28,519 bases of DNA from Pseudomonadota bacterium (GCA_023424095.1 JAFAEG010000026.1:1-28519); one strand, 5' to 3'; positions 7,284 through 15,837 are shown, counted from the first letter of the stretch. A program made the numbers and translations. Notes: a model not told the origin generated them from the sequence alone.

Positions 7284-8261
7284 TCAGGGCGCGACCATGA
7301 TCGTGCGCGGGCCGTCGCGGTCGCTGATCGCATATTGGAAGCGCACCTCGCCCCAGCCGGACTTCGCCGCGCCGTGCCGGCCGTCCCGGGCAAGCGCGAT
7401 GATGCCGCCGTCGAAGCGATAGCCTTTCGCCCGGATCCGCTGCAGCGCGTCCTGCGCCGCCGCGCGCGGGGCCATGCCGGCGCGCATATTCTCGACCGTC
7501 TGATAGGTGGGCAGGAAGCGCATCATCACGTCGCCATTGCCGGTCGCGATCGCCGCGCCGACATCATTGTCGCAATAAGCGCCCGCGCCGGTGATCGGCG
7601 AATCGCCGCCGCGCCCCGGAAGCTTGAACAGACGGCCGTTCGTCGAGCAGCCGACGCAGATATTACCCGCCGCGTCGATCGCGATGCTGCCGACCGTATC
7701 GTGGCCGACCAGGGGATGCTCCGCCCCGCGCGGCTCCGGCGCCCAGGCATCCGAACGCTCGCCGCGCGCCGCCCATTCCTCCCATTGTCGCTGCGACGCG
7801 ACGCTGGTCAGCGAAATTTCCTCGAAGCCCATCGCCGCTGCAAAGCGCGTGGCGTCATCGCCGACGATGAGCGTGTGCTGGGTGCTCTCCATCACCTTGC
7901 GGGCGACGGAAATGGCCTTCTTCACCCGTTTCAGGCAGCCGACCGCGCCCACGTCATGCGTCGGCCCCCACATCATCATGGCGTCGAGCGTCGTTTCGCC
8001 GATCGCATTGGGGGTGCCGCCGAAGCCGACGCTGCCGGTGTCGCCGCGCAATTCGACCTGGTTGATCGCCGCCTCGACCGCGTCGAGCGCCGAGCCATTG
8101 CGTGCGAGGATCGGCCAGCCGGCTTCGTTGCCGCCCGGGCCGAAATCCCAGCTGGTCAGGATGGTCGGACCGGCGGTGCGCGGGCGGACCTGCGCGGCGG
8201 CCATGGTGAGCGGGGCGGCGGCGGCGAGGCCGAGGAGATTGCGCCGGCTGATCGTCGTCAC
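7284..8261 (-). CDS. N4-(beta-N-acetylglucosaminyl)-L-asparaginase (glycosylasparaginase), Tat-exported
   Basis: A 325-residue N-terminal-nucleophile hydrolase of the asparaginase-2/aspartylglucosaminidase family, which cleaves the GlcNAc-Asn bond (or isoaspartyl/Asn substrates). The precursor cuts itself before a threonine that becomes the nucleophile, here Thr189 in GHDTVGSIAID (187-197). Downstream GCSTNGRLFKLPGRGGDSP (204-222) and GAGAYCDNDVGAA (226-238) are the substrate-binding strands of the family. The N-terminus is a twin-arginine signal: SRRNLLG (5-11), a hydrophobic stretch and an alanine-rich cleavage region, so the enzyme should be periplasmic. A GTG start at 8261 with a GAGGGGA ribosome site places it 11 bases after ribE. 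The frame is open far upstream, but that region is ribE. Confidence 0.9.
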   Translation of the reverse strand: MTTISRRNLLGLAAAAPLTMAAAQVRPRTAGPTILTSWDFGPGGNEAGWPILARNGSALDAVEAAINQVELRGDTGSVGFGGTPNAIGETTLDAMMMWGPTHDVGAVGCLKRVKKAISVARKVMESTQHTLIVGDDATRFAAAMGFEEISLTSVASQRQWEEWAARGERSDAWAPEPRGAEHPLVGHDTVGSIAIDAAGNICVGCSTNGRLFKLPGRGGDSPITGAGAYCDNDVGAAIATGNGDVMMRFLPTYQTVENMRAGMAPRAAAQDALQRIRAKGYRFDGGIIALARDGRHGAAKSGWGEVRFQYAISDRDGPRTIMVAP

Positions 8262-8272
8262 AGGCTTTCCCC

Positions 8273-8875
8273 TCAGCCGCGGCTGGCCAGCATCCGCTCC
8301 AGATAGCGCGCGATCAGATCGATCTCGAGATTCACTTCCCGCCCGGCCTGAAGCCCGCCCAAGGTGGTGTGCTGGGCGGTGTGCGGGATCAGATTGATGC
8401 CGAAGCGCACCCCTTCCGCCAGCGGCTCGACCTCGTTCACGGTCAGCGACACGCCATCGACGCAGATCGAGCCCTTGCGCGCGACATAAGGCGCGATTTC
8501 CGGGCCGGCGGCGATGGTGATCGCGGTCGAATCCCCCACCGCTTCGACTGACGTCACCGCACCGATGCCGTCGACATGGCCGGTGACGATATGGCCGCCC
8601 AGCTCGTCGCCGAGCTTCAGCGCGCGCTCCAGGTTCAGCCGCGCGCCTTCGCTCCACAGGCCGGGCGCGGTGCGGGCGCGGGTTTCGGCGGAGACATCGA
8701 CCGCGAACCAGTCCGCGCCCTTGTCGACCACGGTCAGGCAGACGCCCGAGCAGGCGATCGACGCGCCAAGCGCGACGCCGTCCATGTCATAGCCGCATTG
8801 GATGGCGAGGCGCAGGTCGCCGCGCGCTTCGGCGGCGGTCACCCGCCCGATGTCGGTGATGATTCCGGTGAACAT
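8273..8875 (-). CDS. ribE: Riboflavin synthase, alpha subunit
   Basis: A 200-residue riboflavin synthase, which transfers a four-carbon unit between two lumazine molecules to give riboflavin. It has the expected N-terminus MFTGII and two tandem lumazine-binding repeats: about 1-95, with GASIACSGVCLTVVD (38-52), and about 96-190, with GGHIVTGHVDG and KGSICVDGVSLTVNEV. The length is normal for the family (about 200). On the coding side it is separated from ribD by 129 bases that hold a palindromic repeat. A glycosylasparaginase gene follows 11 bases downstream. The common synonym is ribC in some genomes. Confidence 0.97.
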   Translation of the reverse strand: MFTGIITDIGRVTAAEARGDLRLAIQCGYDMDGVALGASIACSGVCLTVVDKGADWFAVDVSAETRARTAPGLWSEGARLNLERALKLGDELGGHIVTGHVDGIGAVTSVEAVGDSTAITIAAGPEIAPYVARKGSICVDGVSLTVNEVEPLAEGVRFGINLIPHTAQHTTLGGLQAGREVNLEIDLIARYLERMLASRG

Positions 8876-9000
8876 GTCCTTCGATACGGGCCTTCACTAC
8901 GGCTTCGCCTACTCAGTCCCTACTCAGGATGAGCGGCTTGAAAAATACTCCGCTCATCCTGAGTAGCCGCTGAGCTTGTCGAAGCGGCGTATCGAAGGAC
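8876..9000. repeat. Large imperfect palindrome between ribD and ribE (REP/MITE-like)
   Basis: A 125-base element whose outer arms are a perfect 13-bp inverted repeat (GTCCTTCGATACG at 8876-8888, its complement at 8988-9000) and whose inner arms are a perfect 15-bp inverted repeat (TACTCAGGATGAGCG at 8921-8935, its complement at 8951-8965) around an AT-rich centre. The intervening parts, with CGGCTTCG on one side and CTTGTCGAAGCGG on the other, are only partly symmetric. It fills the whole ribD-ribE gap. Sequences of the form CTCATCCTGAGTAGC...CTTGTCGAAG are, to my recollection, a frequent intergenic repeat in sphingomonads. Confidence 0.85.
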
Positions 9001-9004
9001 GGCA

Positions 9005-9955
9005 TCACGTTCGCACGCGCTCGTAGACTTCGAGCCGGTCCATGCCAAGCGGGCGGCTGTCGGCGAAGCGCCAGCGGCCGTGCGCGGCGGCGAGATCCGA
9101 GAGGCCGATATAGCCGACCGATGAGCGCCCCTCGCCGATCAGGATCGGCGCGCGGTAGATGAGCAGGCGGTCGACCAGGTCGGCGGTGAGGAACGCCGAG
9201 GCCGCCCCGGAACCACCCTCGACCAGCAGATCGTTGACGTCATGAAGGCCGCTGATCTGCTCGGGCGAGGAGAGCGTCGTCCAGCCTTCGACCGGAATGC
9301 CGCGGGTCAGGATCGCCCGGCGCGGGCTCAGATGCTCCAGCCCCGGCAGCCGCACGTCGAGCTGGGGCTGGTCCGCCTCATAGGTGCCGCGCCCGACCAG
9401 GATCATGTCCGATTGCGCGCGCAGTTGATGGACGTGCGCGCGCGATTCGACGCCGGTGATCCATTTGCTCTCGCCCGACGGCAAGGCGATCTTGCCGTCG
9501 ATCGACAGCGCCAGCTTCAGCGTGACGAACGGCCGCTTGCGCTCGATGCGGCTGAAGAAGCCCTCCATCGACCGAGTCGCCGCTTCCGCGCCTTCACCGA
9601 TCTCCACGGCAATGCCGGCACGCCGGAGCAGTTCGAAGCCACGGCCGGCGGTGCGGGGATCGGGATCTTCGAGCGCGGCGACCACGCGGGAGGGGCGGGC
9701 CGCGACCAGCAGATCGGCGCAGGCGGGACCGCGCGCGCTGCGATGGGCGCAGGGCTCGAGCGTGACATAGACGGTCGCCCCGGCGGCCGCGTCGCAGGCC
9801 TCGGCCAGCGCCATTGCTTCGGCATGCGGGCGTCCGCCGGCCTGGGTCGCGCCCGTGCCGACAATGCGCCCGTCCGCGACGATCACGCAGCCCACATTGG
9901 GATTGGGCGCGGTTGTGCCGCGCGCCGCTTCACCGAGCGCGACCGCCTTGGCCAT
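9005..9955 (-). CDS. ribD: Bifunctional pyrimidine deaminase/reductase RibD
   Basis: A 316-residue RibD, which deaminates and then reduces the pyrimidine intermediate made by GTP cyclohydrolase II. The N-terminal deaminase part (about 1-140) has PNPNVGCVIV (17-26), zinc ligand and catalytic acid in PHAEAMAL (43-50), and the two zinc cysteines in EPCAHRSARGPACADLL (67-83). The C-terminal reductase part (about 145-316) has RPFVTLKLALSIDGKIAL, SDMILVGRGTYEADQP and LVEGGSGAASAFL. Start is uncertain: the ATG at 9955 lacks the usual 'D..WM' residues, which are present just upstream in frame (LNADAKWM). A CTG overlapping the stop of the upstream gene, around 9976, could be the true start. Confidence 0.94.
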   Translation of the reverse strand: MAKAVALGEAARGTTAPNPNVGCVIVADGRIVGTGATQAGGRPHAEAMALAEACDAAAGATVYVTLEPCAHRSARGPACADLLVAARPSRVVAALEDPDPRTAGRGFELLRRAGIAVEIGEGAEAATRSMEGFFSRIERKRPFVTLKLALSIDGKIALPSGESKWITGVESRAHVHQLRAQSDMILVGRGTYEADQPQLDVRLPGLEHLSPRRAILTRGIPVEGWTTLSSPEQISGLHDVNDLLVEGGSGAASAFLTADLVDRLLIYRAPILIGEGRSSVGYIGLSDLAAAHGRWRFADSRPLGMDRLEVYERVRT

Positions 9956-9972
9956 CCACTTGGCGTCAGCGT

Positions 9973-10302
9973 TCAGATGCCGAGCCTGTTGTTGAAGTCC
10001 TGGATCTTCTGGAAGCCGCGGCGGCGTTCTTCCTCGGCCGCCTTGCGGCGCTCCTCGGCGACGCGGATCGTTTCGCGCGTCTCCTCCATGCTGCGGTTCG
10101 AATCCCAGCTGTTCACGTAGGTGATCGTGGTCGGCGCCTTGTGCGCGTTCTTGGTGTCCGCGATGAAGACGATGATGATGCCGGCCGGGATCGCGATGGC
10201 GGCGAGCGCGGCGACCCATTGATGCGGCCGCTTCTCGGACGCGAACGCCTTGATATCCGCCCAAAGGACACGGGGAGAAACGAGGCGGGGAAGACTCATC
10301 AT
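9973..10302 (-). CDS. Small membrane/coiled-coil protein of unknown function upstream of ribD
   Basis: A 109-residue protein I do not recognise. It has a basic N-terminus, one clear membrane segment (about 28-48, AALAAIAIPAGIIIVFIA) and a highly charged, helical C-terminal half (about 72-98, RETIRVAEERRKAAEEERRR) likely to form a coiled coil. The ATG at 10302 is used (a second ATG follows at once, and a TTG lies at 10314). No strong ribosome site is visible. It ends about 18 bases before the ribD ATG used here and is probably co-transcribed with it. A single-pass anchor with a coiled tail could be a scaffold or assembly factor, but that is only inference. Confidence 0.7.
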   Translation of the reverse strand: MMSLPRLVSPRVLWADIKAFASEKRPHQWVAALAAIAIPAGIIIVFIADTKNAHKAPTTITYVNSWDSNRSMEETRETIRVAEERRKAAEEERRRGFQKIQDFNNRLGI

Positions 10303-10401
10303 GCTGCGACCCAAGATAATGCGCCCTCCGCCGCCTCGCTACCCCGATCTTGGCCGGCAATACTGAGGCCAGGATCGAACCGGGAAGCGGCGGACTTTCG
10401 C

Positions 10402-10429
10402 CAGCGGGAGAGGCGGACCTCCCCCGCTG
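10402..10429 (-). terminator. GC-rich hairpin after the TonB-like gene
   Basis: Arms 10402-10413 and 10418-10429 form a 12-bp stem with one A/C mismatch around a 4-base loop, 28 bases past the TonB-like stop. There is no T-run after it on the minus strand, so it is at most a weak intrinsic terminator or an mRNA-stabilising hairpin between this gene and the ribD-linked genes. Confidence 0.4.
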
Positions 10430-10456
10430 ACGTCCCGGCTCGGGGGCCCGCTGTCC

Positions 10457-11140
10457 TTACTGCCCGTCGAGCCGGAAATGGATGGTGATCACCTTGCTGT
10501 CCTTGACCGGCCGGCCGTCGAGCGTCGCCGGGCGGAAGCGCCAGCGATTGCGGGCCTGCGTGTCGGTCGCGCGCCAGAAGGCGTCGTTGGTCGCGGCCAG
10601 GCGCTCGGTCGCGGTCACCCGCCCGTCGGCGCCGATGGTGACGCGGATGCGCACCTGGCCCTCGCGCTCGGCCCGAACCTCGGACTGCGGATAGGGCGGC
10701 TGCTGGCTGCCGAAGCGAGTGTCGAACAGCGACGCAACCCGGACGGGATCGCGCACCGGACGGGGCGGCACGGTCACCACCTCACGGGTCGTGGACGGCT
10801 CTGTGCCGGTGCCGATCACCGGACCCGGAATCGAATTAGTCCGCTCGGCGACGACGACCGGTCCTATCGGATCCGTGCGGATGACCGGGATCGGCGCGGT
10901 GACCACGCTCTGTGGAGGCGGTGTTCTGAGCTGCGGCTCCGCCGTCGGCGGGGGCGGGTTGGGAAGGGGCTCCACTGCCGGCGGCACATCGAAGGTCGTG
11001 GTGATCACCTCACGCTCCATGATGAAGCCGGGCCCTTTCAGCAGGACCACTGCGGCAATCACCGCGCCGTGCAGCACAAGCACGGTGCCGAAGCCCAGCG
11101 GGCTATTCCTTTTCTGTTCGAGAAAGCCGTTCGCGGTCAT
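10457..11140 (-). CDS. Energy transducer TonB-family protein
   Basis: A 227-residue TonB-like protein. The layout is typical: a short cytoplasmic N-terminus, one membrane anchor (about 16-36, GFGTVLVLHGAVIAAVVLL), a periplasm-spanning proline-rich region (about 53-140, PLPNPPPPTAEPQLRTPPP and PPRPVRDP) and a C-terminal TonB domain (about 145-227) with PPYPQSEVRAEREGQVRIRVTIGADGRV and WRFRPATLDGRPVKDSKVITIHFRL. It would carry proton-motive energy from ExbBD to outer-membrane receptors. No exbB/exbD is adjacent, and sphingomonads usually have several TonB paralogues, so its receptor is unknown. The 133-base upstream gap carries a strong operator-like repeat. A stem-loop follows the gene. Confidence 0.88.
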   Translation of the reverse strand: MTANGFLEQKRNSPLGFGTVLVLHGAVIAAVVLLKGPGFIMEREVITTTFDVPPAVEPLPNPPPPTAEPQLRTPPPQSVVTAPIPVIRTDPIGPVVVAERTNSIPGPVIGTGTEPSTTREVVTVPPRPVRDPVRVASLFDTRFGSQQPPYPQSEVRAEREGQVRIRVTIGADGRVTATERLAATNDAFWRATDTQARNRWRFRPATLDGRPVKDSKVITIHFRLDGQ

Positions 11141-11192
11141 CTCCCCTATCCTTTCGCGCTGTCACATCTCCACGCGTCATCGCGACGCAGAA

Positions 11193-11230
11193 GTGATGAT
11201 ACACTATCATGTGATGATATGCCATCACAT
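11193..11230. promoter_or_regulatory. Chain of alternating half-sites upstream of the TonB-like gene (probable operator)
   Basis: Four half-sites alternate in orientation every 9 bases: ATGATA (11196-11201), TATCAT (11205-11210), ATGATA (11214-11219) and, less well kept, CATCAC (11223-11228). GTGATGATA occurs twice, 18 bases apart (11193 and 11211). The right part is also a perfect 8-bp inverted repeat, ATGTGATG (11209-11216) and CATCACAT (11223-11230), with a 6-base spacer. It lies 53-90 bases upstream of the TonB-like start in AT-richer DNA. The pattern suggests two cooperative repressor or activator dimers; the regulator is unknown. Confidence 0.65.
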
Positions 11231-11273
11231 TTGTGCAAGGTGGTTTAGGAGGGGGTTTGGGGTCTTTACGGTG

Positions 11274-12632
11274 TCAGCGCAGCGCGGCGCGCAGGCGAGC
11301 GACGGCTTCGTCGCGGCCGATCAGCGGCAGCATCGCCGCCATCTCTGGCCCCGAGTCGCGGCCGGTCAGCGCGCGGCGGAGCGGCAGGAACAAGGCTTTG
11401 CCGGCTCGGCCGGTCGAGGCCTTCAATCCTGCGACCAGCTCGGCCCAGGGCGTCGCGCTCCAGTCGAGCCGGTCCATGGCTTCGGCCGCCGCTGCGATCA
11501 GATCGCGGTCCTCGGCTGCCGCCGGGGCCTCGACATGGCCGTGCAGGATCGCCCACCAGTCGGCGGCCTCGGCGACATTCTTCAGATTCGGCCGGATCGC
11601 CTGCCAGTCAGCGTCGCTCATCCCCCCCGGCAGCCGCGACGCGACGGCATCGTAGGGCAATTGATGGACGACACGCGCGTTCAGCCCCTGCAATTCCTCG
11701 ACATCGAAGCGCGCCGGCGCGCGGCCGAAGGTTGCAAAGTCGAAGCCCGCGACGAGCGGCTCCGGGGTCGCCACCGGCTCGACGGGCAGGCTGGTGCCGA
11801 TTCGCGCCAGCTTGGCGAGCAAAGCCAACGGCTCGATCCCCTCGGCGCGCAACGCATCGAGGTCGAGCGAGCCCATCCGCTTCGACAATTTGCCCTCGGC
11901 CCCGACCAGCAAGGCCTCATGCGCGAAAGCCGGCGCCGGAGCGCCCAGCGCCTCGAACATCTGCACCTGCACCGCCGTATTGGCGACATGATCCTCGCCA
12001 CGCACGACGTGGCTGACGCCCATCTCCACATCGTCGACGACGCTCGGCAGCATATAGAGCCAGCTGCCATCCTCGCGGCGGATGACGGGATCGGACAGCA
12101 AGGCCGGGTCGAATTTCTGCGGTCCGCGGACCAGATCGTCCCAGCCGATCGGGGCGCCATGATCCAGCCGGAAGCGCCAGTGCGGACGGCGCCCCTCGGC
12201 CTCCAGCTTCGCCCGATCCTCGTCGCTCAGCGCCAGCGCCGCGCGGTCGTAAACCGGCGGCAGGCCGCGCCCCAATTGCACCTTGCGCTTCAGTTCCAGT
12301 TCCTGCGCGGTCTCATAGGCCGGATAGACCCGCCCGGCCGCGCGCAGCCGCTCCAGCGCCGCCTCATACAAGACAAAGCGCGCCGACTGCCGCACCTCCC
12401 CGTCCGGATGCAGGCCGAGCCAGGCCAGATCGGCGCGGATCGCCTCGACATACGCCTCTTCCGAACGCGCCTGATCGGTATCGTCGATCCGCAGCATGAA
12501 CCGGCCGCCGGTCTTTTGCGCGAACAGCCAATTGTGGATCGCCGCGCGGACATTGCCGACATGGAGGCGGCCCGTGGGCGACGGCGCGAAGCGGGTGACG
12601 ACGGACGGAGAGGAAGATTTGGCGGAAGACAT
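11274..12632 (-). CDS. gltX: Glutamyl-tRNA synthetase
   Basis: A 452-residue class I aminoacyl-tRNA synthetase that charges tRNA with glutamate. It has FAPSPTGRLHVGN (15-27, HIGH-type motif), LRIDDTDQARS (47-57), the catalytic-domain VVRGEDHVANTAVQ (209-222) and the KMSKS-type loop KLSKR (248-252). The C-terminal helical anticodon-binding part is complete. The frame is open nine codons further up, but the ATG at 12632 is the natural start. It diverges from prs with a 56-base gap. Alphaproteobacteria often carry two GluRS genes, one specialised for misacylating tRNA-Gln. Which of the two this is cannot be told from the window. Confidence 0.96.
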   Translation of the reverse strand: MSSAKSSSPSVVTRFAPSPTGRLHVGNVRAAIHNWLFAQKTGGRFMLRIDDTDQARSEEAYVEAIRADLAWLGLHPDGEVRQSARFVLYEAALERLRAAGRVYPAYETAQELELKRKVQLGRGLPPVYDRAALALSDEDRAKLEAEGRRPHWRFRLDHGAPIGWDDLVRGPQKFDPALLSDPVIRREDGSWLYMLPSVVDDVEMGVSHVVRGEDHVANTAVQVQMFEALGAPAPAFAHEALLVGAEGKLSKRMGSLDLDALRAEGIEPLALLAKLARIGTSLPVEPVATPEPLVAGFDFATFGRAPARFDVEELQGLNARVVHQLPYDAVASRLPGGMSDADWQAIRPNLKNVAEAADWWAILHGHVEAPAAAEDRDLIAAAAEAMDRLDWSATPWAELVAGLKASTGRAGKALFLPLRRALTGRDSGPEMAAMLPLIGRDEAVARLRAALR

Positions 12633-12688
12633 GGCCGACGCCTCTACTTCCGTTTGCACCGGGCGGGAACCGCTCTAAGGAGGCGCGC

Positions 12689-13623
<935 letters not shown>

Positions 13624-13624
<1 letters not shown>

Positions 13625-14358
13625 TGGCCGGCGGGCGGCCGGAAACGGTGGCCTGGAGCATCAGCCACGATTTCGAGCGGCTGACGAAAGCAATCGAGCG
13701 ATCCGTGCTGCCCGCGGTCGGGCTGGCCTTCCTGTCGGTCGCCATGCTCGGCTTGCTGTCGGTTCCGCTCGGCGCGCTGATGCGCGGCGCAGGCGGTTTG
13801 CTCCTCATCGGTCTCTTCTGCTGGTTCCATGGCATCTTCGTCATCCTGCTGGTCTGGAAGACGATCAAGTCGAACAGCTTCGTGCTGCAATTCATCCTTC
13901 ATCCCGGCCTCGCCGCGGGTGCGGTCCTGGCGGCCCCCTTTGCGCTGTTCGGCATATTGGACCTGATGGCCGCGTCGGACATATGCGACGGCGGCTCGAC
14001 GCCCAATCTGCCCTGGCTGTGGATCGGCTGGCTCACGCTTGCCCTCAGCGCCGCACCCGCCCGCGCCATCGGCCTGGTGATCGGCGAGCAGCCGCGCCTG
14101 ATCCCGGTCGGCCACCGCCTGGTGCTGACGGCCTTGGTGTCGCCGGTCGTCCTGCTAACCGGCTACGCATTCGAGTGGCGGTCCCCCGATTGCGGCCGCC
14201 CAGTGGAATGCTGCGGCCTGTTCGAGGGCGGCCTGCTATTGCTGCCGATGCTCGGCCTCTTCCTGTTCCTATTGGTCTATACGCTCGCAGCGCTTAGCTC
14301 CGCCTTCATCGCCCCCGATTTCGTCCACGAAGCCGACGCCGCCGAAACGCAATCGTGA
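13624..14358 (+). CDS. Multi-pass membrane protein of unknown function coupled to prs
   Basis: A 244-residue protein I do not recognise, with about six hydrophobic segments (approximately 30-53, 57-78, 92-115, 129-150, 166-184 and 202-228). An extramembrane loop around 117-130 (SDICDGGSTPN) and another around 185-200 (WRSPDCGRPVECCG) carry four cysteines that could form disulfides on the periplasmic side. The start ATG shares one base with the prs stop (TGATG), so expression is probably coupled to prs. No conserved catalytic motif is visible. Its frame overlaps a possible upstream GTG start of the following SDR gene, but the ATG at 14400 is used there. Confidence 0.75.
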
Positions 14359-14399
14359 GCGTTGGCGGCGGGAACTTCACTCTTCAGGACATTCCAATC

Positions 14400-15077
14400 A
14401 TGCCTACCGTTTTCATCACCGGCGCCAATCGCGGCATCGGCCTCGAATTCGTCCGCCAATATGCCGCCGACGGCTGGACCGTGATCGCTACCGTGCGCGA
14501 CCCCGGCAAGGCGGATGAGCTGAACGCGATTGAAGGCGACGTCACCGTCCGCGCGCTCGATCTCGACGGAGATTTCTTCGAGATCGACTGGAACAAGGTC
14601 GTCGGCTCCGAGCCGATCGACGTGTTCATCAACAATGCCGGGGTGATGGGCCCGACGAAGCTCGAGACGATCGAGCATGCCGCCGCGATGGTGAACGCGC
14701 TGGCGGTCAACACCGTCGCGCCGGTGGTGCTGGCCAAGGCGGCGCTGCCTTTGGTCGCCGCCGCGAAGGGCAAGATGGTGGCGCTGTCCAGCAAGATGGG
14801 CAGCATCGCCGACAATGGTTCGGGCGGCTTCATCGCCTATCGCGCCACCAAGGCGGGGCTCAACGCCGCCTGGCGCAGCCTCGCGATCGACGTGAAGGAT
14901 CAGGGCGTCGTCGCCGCAACGCTGCATCCCGGCTGGGTGCAGACCGACATGGGCGGCGCGAACGCACCGCTCGGCGTGGAGGAGAGCGTCACCGGCCTGC
15001 GGGCGGTGATCGACGGCCTCACCCCGGAGCGCGCGGGCGGTTTCTACAATTATGACGGGGCCACCATCCCCTGGTAG
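14400..15077 (+). CDS. Short-chain dehydrogenase/reductase
   Basis: A 225-residue classical SDR with a Rossmann fold. It has the nucleotide-binding TGANRGIG (7-14), Asp52/Asp56 in the acidic second strand region (RALDLDGDF), NNAG (78-81), the catalytic serine region ALSSKMGSI (128-136) and the catalytic YRATK (147-151). The short length and C-terminus (GGFYNYDGATIPW) resemble the C-factor-like SDR subgroup, whose substrates are mostly undefined. The ATG at 14400 is chosen over an in-frame GTG at 14355 because it begins exactly at the first Rossmann strand. It follows the membrane protein by 41 bases. Confidence 0.9.
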   Translation: MPTVFITGANRGIGLEFVRQYAADGWTVIATVRDPGKADELNAIEGDVTVRALDLDGDFFEIDWNKVVGSEPIDVFINNAGVMGPTKLETIEHAAAMVNALAVNTVAPVVLAKAALPLVAAAKGKMVALSSKMGSIADNGSGGFIAYRATKAGLNAAWRSLAIDVKDQGVVAATLHPGWVQTDMGGANAPLGVEESVTGLRAVIDGLTPERAGGFYNYDGATIPW

Positions 15078-15123
15078 CGCCCGGACTTGCCTGCCCGCCC
15101 CTTTTCGGTTAGGCGCACCCGCT

Positions 15124-15139
15124 TTCCAGCACCCTGGAA
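15124..15139 (+). promoter_or_regulatory. Small hairpin in the rpmI leader
   Basis: TTCCAG and CTGGAA form a perfect 6-bp stem with a 4-base loop, in the 138-base gap between the SDR gene and rpmI. It could be part of a leader structure for ribosomal-protein feedback (L20 is known to autoregulate such operons in some bacteria) or the end of the SDR transcript. It lacks a T-run. Nothing else in this gap was assignable. Confidence 0.3.
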
Positions 15140-15215
15140 TCAACGAACTGCCTGGCGACAAGGGCTGCCATGGCTGTTCAGAACGTCCGCCCTCGTGGTG
15201 GCGAAAGGAGACGAA

Positions 15216-15419
15216 ATGCCCAAGTTGAAGACCAAGAGCGGCGTGAAAAAGCGCTTCAAGCTCACCGCCACCGGCAAGGTGAAGCATGGCGTGGCCGGCA
15301 AGCGCCACCGCCTGATCAGCCACAATGCCAAGTACATCCGCCAGAACCGCGGCACCGACGTGCTCGCCGACGCCGATACGGCTCGCGTGAAGCTCTGGGC
15401 GCCCTACGGCCTGCGTTAA
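15216..15419 (+). CDS. rpmI: 50S ribosomal protein L35
   Basis: A 67-residue basic protein with the L35 signature: N-terminal MPKLKTKSGVKKRFKLTATGK, then GKRHRLISHNAKYIRQNRG and a C-terminal VKLWAPYGLR. The ATG at 15216, preceded by AAAGGAG (15204-15210), fixes the start; the frame is open upstream but that part is non-coding leader. It precedes rplT by 13 bases, the usual pairing. The infC gene that normally leads this operon is absent here. Confidence 0.97.
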   Translation: MPKLKTKSGVKKRFKLTATGKVKHGVAGKRHRLISHNAKYIRQNRGTDVLADADTARVKLWAPYGLR

Positions 15420-15432
15420 GGAGTACTGAGAC

Positions 15433-15813
15433 ATGGCACGAATCAAACGCGGCACCACGACCCGCGCCAAGCACAAGCGCATTCTGGATCAGGCGAAGGG
15501 CTTTTACGGCCGTCGTAAGAACACGATCCGCATCGCCCGTCAGGCGGTCGAAAAGGCCGGCCAGTACGCCTATCGCGACCGCAAGGTGAAGAAGCGGTCT
15601 TTCCGCGCCCTGTGGATCCAGCGCATCAACGCTGCAGTCCGTGCGGAAGGCCTGACCTACAGCCAGTTCATGAACGGCCTGAAGCTGGCCGGTGTCGAAC
15701 TCGACCGGAAGGTCCTGGCCGACATCGCGATGCACGAAGCCGCGGCGTTCAGCGCGATCATCGCGCAGGCCAAGGCGGCGCTTCCCGCGCAGCCGGAAGC
15801 CGCGGCCGCCTAA
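15433..15813 (+). CDS. rplT: 50S ribosomal protein L20
   Basis: A 126-residue L20, an early-assembling 23S rRNA-binding protein of the large subunit. The sequence opens with MARIKRGTTTRAKHKRIL and continues with AKGFYGRRKNTIRIARQAVEKAGQYAYRDRKVKKRSFRALWIQRINAAVR, which is nearly diagnostic. The C-terminus (AQPEAAAA) is an alanine-rich tail slightly longer than usual. It forms the rpmI-rplT operon, and a strong intrinsic terminator follows 24 bases after the stop. Confidence 0.98.
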   Translation: MARIKRGTTTRAKHKRILDQAKGFYGRRKNTIRIARQAVEKAGQYAYRDRKVKKRSFRALWIQRINAAVRAEGLTYSQFMNGLKLAGVELDRKVLADIAMHEAAAFSAIIAQAKAALPAQPEAAAA

Positions 15814-15837
15814 CAGCGTTCGTCAGCGACAAGATTG

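Noticed and set aside
10303..11140. FMN riboswitch upstream of the riboflavin cluster
   Set aside because: I looked in the gaps before the TonB-like gene, before the small membrane gene, before ribE and before ribB for the conserved RFN core (AGGG..., CCGGCGGT, AGCCCGCGAG). I did not see it.
11209..11230. CRP/FNR-type site upstream of the TonB-like gene
   Set aside because: The TGTGA and TCACA halves are ten bases apart, not six, and the surrounding ATGATA chain explains the region better as a different operator.
15170..15589. A possible leader or alternative gene overlapping rpmI and rplT
   Set aside because: It is in another frame from two ribosomal proteins with strong ribosome sites, and its sequence is the out-of-frame reading of them.
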